Of a DNA stretch of 9,327 nucleotides, positions 6,427-9,327 are shown one piece after another; position 1 is the stretch's first letter, and the number at the start of each line of letters is the position of its first letter. The notes under the pieces were generated by a model. That model saw only the letters and a program-made list of their open reading frames with translations. It searched no databases and was not told where the DNA came from. The DNA lies in NCBI GenBank assembly GCA_937898535.1, contig CALDKP010000072.1, forward strand, positions 1-9,327, read 5' to 3'. Source of the DNA: an uncultured Sphingomonadales bacterium. Lineage in GTDB: Bacteria > Pseudomonadota > Alphaproteobacteria > Sphingomonadales > Sphingomonadaceae. The translations under genes and the position numbers were made by a program.

Positions 6427-7148
6427 GTCAAAATCTGGGATACGACCAAAGCAAAGGCATTGTTCGCCATGTGCAGGATGATGTTCGTGCGCAGCGATCC
6501 TGTGCGGTGGTAGAGATAGCCAAAAGCGATACTAAGCGACATCAATCCGGGGATGGCATAAAGCTGCAGATGCACGACCGCGAACAGAAATGATGACAGC
6601 AGGATTGCCGCCCAAAAAGGCACATATTTCCTAACCGCATTTTGCAGCATGCCCCTGAACAGCAATTCTTCAACAATGGGTGCCGCAATCGCGATGGCGA
6701 AAAATATCGCGGCAATGTTCACCGGCGTGCGCGGTATGGAGGCGAGGATTTTGGCCATTTCCTCCTGCATTCCAACACCCGGAATGATATAAGTCGCGTA
6801 AATATAATTGAACGCCATGGCCGCCATGATCACAACGACCGCAAGCGCCGTTGCCTGACGCAGCGGGACTTTGCCAAAACTGTTGAGCCCCAATATCGCC
6901 ATCCGCCCTGGCTTACGCAGATACAGCCACATCAGGAACAATTGGACAATCGCGGCCGCAATAAGTCCGAAGATAATGACGACAGGCATTGCGCTGCTCG
7001 TTCCCGTCGCCGCCATGATTATGCCCGTGCACACCGCCTGCAGCAAAAAATACAGGACGATAAACCCGATGGTCGGCAAAAGACCCGGATAGTTCGGCTT
7101 GTCCAGTGACCCGGCATGGGCGCCATCAGTGCGTTGCATATTGTCCAT
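6423..7148 (-). CDS. CPBP-family intramembrane metalloprotease (CAAX protease / Abi type)
   Basis: This is a 241-residue integral membrane protein of the CPBP superfamily (related to Rce1). Its bacterial members are linked to bacteriocin self-immunity, peptide maturation or anchoring. Hydrophobic helices cover about 23-47, 54-78, 99-122 and 143-158, plus the C-terminal set. All three catalytic motifs are present: EELLFRG (160-166; Glu160, Glu161, Arg165), FAVVH (189-193; His193) and HMANN (226-230; His226, Asn230). An active glutamate-type or metal-dependent protease is therefore expected, with unknown substrate. The ATG at 7148 has only a weak GGGA upstream; an in-frame ATG three codons later is possible. 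It lies 70 bases after the TraB/GumN gene on the same strand, with a hairpin between. Its TAA (6425-6423) overlaps the stop of the convergent LD-carboxypeptidase by two bases (shared motif TTAA), so neither gene has a terminator of its own in between. Confidence 0.93.
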   Translation of the reverse strand: MDNMQRTDGAHAGSLDKPNYPGLLPTIGFIVLYFLLQAVCTGIIMAATGTSSAMPVVIIFGLIAAAIVQLFLMWLYLRKPGRMAILGLNSFGKVPLRQATALAVVVIMAAMAFNYIYATYIIPGVGMQEEMAKILASIPRTPVNIAAIFFAIAIAAPIVEELLFRGMLQNAVRKYVPFWAAILLSSFLFAVVHLQLYAIPGLMSLSIAFGYLYHRTGSLRTNIILHMANNAFALVVSQILT

Positions 7149-7167
7149 TGCTATCCCGCTAAACGTT

Positions 7168-7197
7168 GAGGGCCCGACCGTATATTGTCAGGCCCTC
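7168..7197 (-). terminator. Strong GC-rich hairpin between the TraB/GumN and CPBP genes (terminator or processing site)
   Basis: GAGGGCC (7168-7174) pairs with GGCCCTC (7191-7197). After one mismatch three more pairs form (GAC 7176-7178 with GTC 7187-7189), leaving an 8-base loop. On the minus strand it begins 21 bases after the TraB/GumN stop, where a terminator would sit, but no T-run follows. It may therefore be a weak or factor-dependent terminator, an RNA-stability element or an attenuator for the CPBP gene. The structure is clear; the function is uncertain. Confidence 0.5.
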
Positions 7198-7218
7198 TCC
7201 CTCGTGACACATCAAAAC

Positions 7219-8172
7219 TTAATAGGCCACCCGTGTTGCGCTTAGGCCGTATGCGGGCAGCAAAGCCTGCACGCTGGTGGCGCCAGCCAAATGCCCTGCG
7301 CCAACCGCCATGAAGGTCACGCCGGGCTTTGCCATGCGCGCCGAAATCCATTTCGCCCAATTGGCATTTCGCTTCGTCAGCAAGGCATCATACAAGGTGC
7401 GGCTGGTGAAGCCTTCATTCATCAACTGTCCCAGCTTTTCGGGGTCGGGCGCGGCCCACATGTCGACCATCTTGTCCATGCTGGTTCCCGCATCATCAAT
7501 CTGCTTTGCGGTTTCGACAAGGAAAGCGACCTGTTCGGATTCGGGCAGGGTATCGAACACGCCCAGTTGGAACTCCATCGTTTCCAAACCGGCAATTGGC
7601 TTTTTGCTGGCATTGGCTGCCGCCGTCAGCTGTTTTTCGACGCCGCTATTGGGGTCAAAGCCGCTTTTCTGCATACCAAGCAGCGACAGCGTTACTGCGG
7701 CAGCCCATGGATCAAACGGATCCAGCGCAGCGGCGGGAATGCCAAGCTTGCCAACCGCTGTTTCATACACCGCGCGGTCCGCATCATTCATTTTGGAACG
7801 CAATGTCTTGCCCTGCTGGTCCATCGCCAATTTGCCAAATAGCGCTTGGCTTTCCGCTGCAGATGGTTCGACCAGTTCAAGGATGAGTTGATCGGACGCA
7901 TCAAACGCGGCTTTGACGCCGTCGTCAAACCAACCAAGACCGGGCTTTAAAATGTGGACCGAACCGAACAGGTACACTGTCGTGTCCTCGTCCTTCACCA
8001 CCCACAAAGCGGGATCGACATCCGTGATAGTAACGGCAAGAATTTTGACGGGGTCAAGCGCCTCGATTGCGGCAGGGGCCTCGGTTGGTGTGGTCTGCGC
8101 TGCGGCAGGTATTGCCCATGCCAGCGCACATGTTGCGGTCGCGGCAAGCACGGACTTTAAACGTAAACGCAT
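7219..8172 (-). CDS. Secreted TraB/GumN-family protein (Tiki/EreA-like fold)
   Basis: This is a 317-residue protein of the TraB/PrgY/GumN family. Homologues include animal Tiki metalloproteases and the plasmid protein PrgY, which curbs peptide pheromone signalling. In most proteobacteria the role is unknown. Residues 1-25 form a signal peptide (AIPAAAQ), so the protein is periplasmic or exported. Family motifs in order are YLFGSVHILKPG (67-78, the first GxxH), LILELVEP with Glu99 and Glu102, GVEKQL (177-182), GLETMEFQL (195-203), RNxxW (268-272), and the second GxxH as GAGHLAG (291-297). The putative metal-site residues are all retained. The start is firm: AAGGAG (8185-8180) lies 7 bases before the ATG. 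It is 55 bases downstream of the membrane-protein gene and 70 bases upstream of the CPBP protease gene, all on one strand. Placing two putative peptidases together suggests peptide handling at the envelope (inference). Confidence 0.92.
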   Translation of the reverse strand: MRLRLKSVLAATATCALAWAIPAAAQTTPTEAPAAIEALDPVKILAVTITDVDPALWVVKDEDTTVYLFGSVHILKPGLGWFDDGVKAAFDASDQLILELVEPSAAESQALFGKLAMDQQGKTLRSKMNDADRAVYETAVGKLGIPAAALDPFDPWAAAVTLSLLGMQKSGFDPNSGVEKQLTAAANASKKPIAGLETMEFQLGVFDTLPESEQVAFLVETAKQIDDAGTSMDKMVDMWAAPDPEKLGQLMNEGFTSRTLYDALLTKRNANWAKWISARMAKPGVTFMAVGAGHLAGATSVQALLPAYGLSATRVAY

Positions 8173-8227
8173 AGGTATTCTCCTTTAAGCCGGGGTAGCA
8201 ACAAACCGTGTGCAAATGGTTTCGATA

Positions 8228-8890
8228 TCAACGATATTTCTTCCAGAACCAGACCGCCGTCCATAATGACGCAAAGAGCATGAATATGGCCACGCCATCG
8301 GGCTCCGGTACAAAACCGCCGCGCCACAATATCCACCACATCGGCGCGCCGATCATGAATGCGTATGCGGCGTAATAGCCGCCGTCACGATAGGCGCTCG
8401 CTTCCTGTTCATCGATTGCGCGCTTGTGCCAGAACCAGGCGATGATCGGCATAATCACCCCCAAGAAAATGGCGAGCATCAGCGCAATGACTGGCGGCAC
8501 TGGATTGTCTGAAAAGATTGGTAAAGCTCCGGTGTCCGAATTTCCATCGCTGGTGTCGTAAAGCGCAAGGAGTAGACCGATTGCACCACCGGCCAGTCCG
8601 CAACCCCAGACAATGTTGCGATTCAGCTTTTCGCGGCGCGTGAGACCCTCAGTACTGGCCTTCATCTTGCTGACGTTTCTCCAGATGGCATAAGCAAGGC
8701 CGATGATGATGGCGGCACAGACGCACAATGTCACTATTCCGGCGGTCCCGATTGCGCCACCGCCCTGCGTCTCATGTGCGGCGAGATAACCCGCAACGGC
8801 GCCTGCAGTCATCACGATGCCAAGGCCTGAAACGATTACCCACATCATACCGCGGCCGTTTGAACCGGCGAGTTCATCACGATCGATCAT
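8228..8890 (-). CDS. Six-helix inner-membrane protein paired with an XRE repressor, function unknown
   Basis: This is a 220-residue membrane protein with predicted helices near 15-38, 46-70, 93-111, 131-154, 171-189 and 198-216. A basic loop (about 71-92, including GLTRREKLNRN) and a charged loop after helix 4 (HKRAIDEQEASAYRDGGYY, 155-173) are the main polar segments. The C-terminal half (YAAYAFMIGAPMWWILWRGGFVPEPDG) resembles uncharacterised sphingomonad proteins encoded beside small XRE regulators; I recognise no enzymatic motif. The frame is open upstream to 9025, but that part overlaps the XRE gene out of frame. ATG 8890 has GGAG six bases before it and lies one base after the XRE stop, so translation is probably coupled. 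This repressor-plus-membrane-protein layout recalls small XRE/DUF pairs in which the regulator controls its membrane partner. It precedes the TraB/GumN gene by 55 bases. Confidence 0.85.
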   Translation of the reverse strand: MIDRDELAGSNGRGMMWVIVSGLGIVMTAGAVAGYLAAHETQGGGAIGTAGIVTLCVCAAIIIGLAYAIWRNVSKMKASTEGLTRREKLNRNIVWGCGLAGGAIGLLLALYDTSDGNSDTGALPIFSDNPVPPVIALMLAIFLGVIMPIIAWFWHKRAIDEQEASAYRDGGYYAAYAFMIGAPMWWILWRGGFVPEPDGVAIFMLFASLWTAVWFWKKYR

Positions 8891-8891
8891 G

Positions 8892-9095
8892 CTAGTCTCC
8901 TTCAAATTCGTCATCGAAAATCTCCTCGATCGGCAATGCAAACAGCCGTGAAATCTTGAACGCCAGCGGCAGCGACGGGTCATATTTCCCCGTCTCGATG
9001 GCATTGACCGCTTGGCGCGATACATCGAGATGTTCGCCCAAATCGGCTTGGCTCCAACTCCGCATCGCGCGGAGGACTTTCAGCTGATTTTTCAT
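8892..9095 (-). CDS. XRE-family helix-turn-helix transcriptional regulator, 67 residues
   Basis: This is a minimal Cro/CI-type DNA-binding protein consisting of almost nothing but the HTH domain. MKNQLKVLRAMRSWSQADLGEHLDVSRQAVNAIE covers helices 1-3, with the recognition helix around SRQAVNAIE (26-34). The typical tail TGKYDPSLPLAFKISRLFALPIEEIF follows (35-60), then an acidic end (DDEFEGD). Length and sequence match the small regulators often paired with a membrane protein. Here the partner starts one base after the TAG, and the last codons carry its Shine-Dalgarno. No ribosome-binding site is visible before the ATG at 9095. A promoter with perfect TTGACA lies 34-60 bases upstream, overlaid by a direct repeat, which suggests autoregulation (inference). 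The gene is divergent from glyQ. Confidence 0.93.
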   Translation of the reverse strand: MKNQLKVLRAMRSWSQADLGEHLDVSRQAVNAIETGKYDPSLPLAFKISRLFALPIEEIFDDEFEGD

Positions 9096-9115
9096 GTCAG
9101 GTTATGATGTCTTTG

Positions 9116-9168
9116 TGTCATGGAAACCTTACTAAAGCGATTCGCGCATAATGTCAACAAAACCTTAC
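9116..9168. repeat. 17-bp direct repeat over the XRE promoter, candidate operator pair
   Basis: TGTCATGGAAACCTTAC (9116-9132) and TGTCAACAAAACCTTAC (9152-9168) agree at 14 of 17 positions, differing only in three consecutive central bases. They are 36 bases apart start to start. The second copy contains the -35 of the XRE promoter and the first covers part of its -10, so a protein on both would shut the promoter. The XRE protein itself is the likeliest ligand (inference). The region is shared with the start of glyQ, which might be affected too. Confidence 0.45.
9129..9157 (-). promoter_or_regulatory. Sigma-70-type promoter of the XRE operon
   Basis: On the minus strand a perfect -35 TTGACA (9157-9152) is followed by 17 bases and a weak -10 TAGTAA (9134-9129). 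Transcription would start near 9122, giving a leader of about 27 bases before the XRE ATG. The exact -35 and optimal spacing make this the best promoter in the window, although the -10 matches only three of six consensus bases. Confidence 0.5.
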
Positions 9169-9195
9169 ATAATGCTATGCGTCACTGACAAAACG

Positions 9196-9205
9196 GCACG
9201 CGTGC
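9196..9205. promoter_or_regulatory. Short GC palindrome upstream of glyQ
   Basis: GCACG-CGTGC is a perfect 10-bp palindrome followed by TTTT, 46 bases before the glyQ ATG. It could be an operator or the stem of a small hairpin in the glyQ leader, but a palindrome this short can occur by chance. I could not identify a convincing glyQ promoter around it. Confidence 0.2.
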
Positions 9206-9240
9206 TTTTCAGAACCTTGATTTAGCCGCCTATCTCCGCC

Positions 9241-9245
9241 AAGGG
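9241..9245 (+). promoter_or_regulatory. Shine-Dalgarno of glyQ
   Basis: AAGGG lies six bases before the ATG at 9252 and supports that start. Confidence 0.5.
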
Positions 9246-9251
9246 CTGGCC

Positions 9252-9327
9252 ATGTCCGACATCGCACCACTTAGTTTTCAGGACCTGATCCTCACCCCCC
9301 ATGATTATTGGGGCAAGCAAGGCTGCG
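9252..9327 (+). CDS. glyQ: Glycyl-tRNA synthetase alpha subunit, first 25 residues (cut by window edge)
   Basis: The alpha subunit of the bacterial alpha2beta2 glycyl-tRNA synthetase forms glycyl-adenylate and charges tRNA-Gly together with GlyS in the cytoplasm. Only MSDIAPLSFQDLILTPHDYWGKQGC is visible. The block LSFQDLILTxxxYWxxQGC is the highly conserved N-terminus of GlyQ (compare the 'FQDLILTLQNYWAQQGC' type in enterobacteria). The start has a good ribosome-binding site. It is divergent from the XRE gene with 156 bases between. glyS would be expected downstream, outside the window. This is a housekeeping gene, unrelated in function to the transport and protease genes to its left. Confidence 0.9.
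   Translation, partial: MSDIAPLSFQDLILTPHDYWGKQGC

Noticed and set aside
6642..7109. Open frame of 155 codons on the plus strand opposite the CPBP gene
   Set aside because: Charge-rich low-complexity translation; the minus-strand CPBP gene has all its catalytic motifs.
7342..7355. Palindrome CGAAAT-CC-ATTTCG, resembling the arms of the 19-bp operator candidate
   Set aside because: It lies deep inside the TraB/GumN coding region and is shorter with a different centre; probably chance from codons.
8203..8222. AAACC...GGTTT hairpin after the membrane-protein stop
   Set aside because: Only 5 bp of AT-rich stem with a 10-base loop and no T-run; too weak to call a terminator.
8891..9025. N-terminal extension of the membrane protein by 45 residues
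   Set aside because: It would overlap almost the whole XRE gene, is Arg-rich and unlike a membrane-protein N-terminus, while ATG 8890 has a strong ribosome-binding site.
1..9327. tRNA/rRNA genes, CRISPR arrays, insertion sequences, phage genes, riboswitches
   Set aside because: I looked for cloverleaf-like segments, regular short repeats, transposase motifs and terminal inverted repeats and found none that I could support.

Overview
The window looks like a piece of chromosome from an alphaproteobacterium of the Sphingomonadales. The grounds are two large TonB-dependent receptors with the N-terminal 'IIVT(A/G)xR' TonB-box style common in that order, moderately high GC content, and the gene families around them. 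This placement is from gene style, not from a phylogenetic marker. There are nine protein-coding genes, two of them cut by the window edges. I see no RNA gene, insertion sequence, prophage or CRISPR array, and no gene-free stretch longer than about 185 bases.

Left part (1-2220, all minus strand). Read in transcription order this holds an Rrf2-family regulator (2220-1783), a 58-residue YezD/OscA-like protein of the DUF2292 family (1633-1457), and the first 463 residues of a TonB-dependent receptor (1389-1, running off the left edge). Members of the small-protein family and some Rrf2 regulators are tied to sulfur starvation and cysteine control, so the set can be read as a sulfur-responsive outer-membrane uptake module. 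That reading is inference.

Middle (2405-6426, plus strand). Diverging from the Rrf2 gene is a second, 984-residue TonB-dependent receptor. After 17 bases it is followed by an S66-family LD-carboxypeptidase with a twin-arginine type signal and an intact Ser-Glu-His triad. The pair suggests import of a peptide or murein fragment followed by periplasmic trimming. The divergent gap (2221-2404) carries a perfect 19-bp palindrome and a second inverted repeat, both candidate operators.

Right part (6423-9095, minus strand). In transcription order this is a small XRE-type repressor, a six-helix membrane protein whose start lies one base after the repressor's stop, a secreted TraB/GumN-family protein and a CPBP (CAAX-protease/bacteriocin-processing) membrane protease. 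They are closely spaced and co-oriented, so they may be one transcription unit, although a hairpin sits between the last two. The CPBP gene converges on the LD-carboxypeptidase gene and their stop codons interlock. At the right edge, divergent from the XRE gene, starts glyQ (glycyl-tRNA synthetase alpha subunit), a housekeeping gene that marks the end of this accessory block. The promoter region of the XRE gene contains a 17-bp direct repeat placed over its -35 and -10 elements, a probable autoregulatory site.
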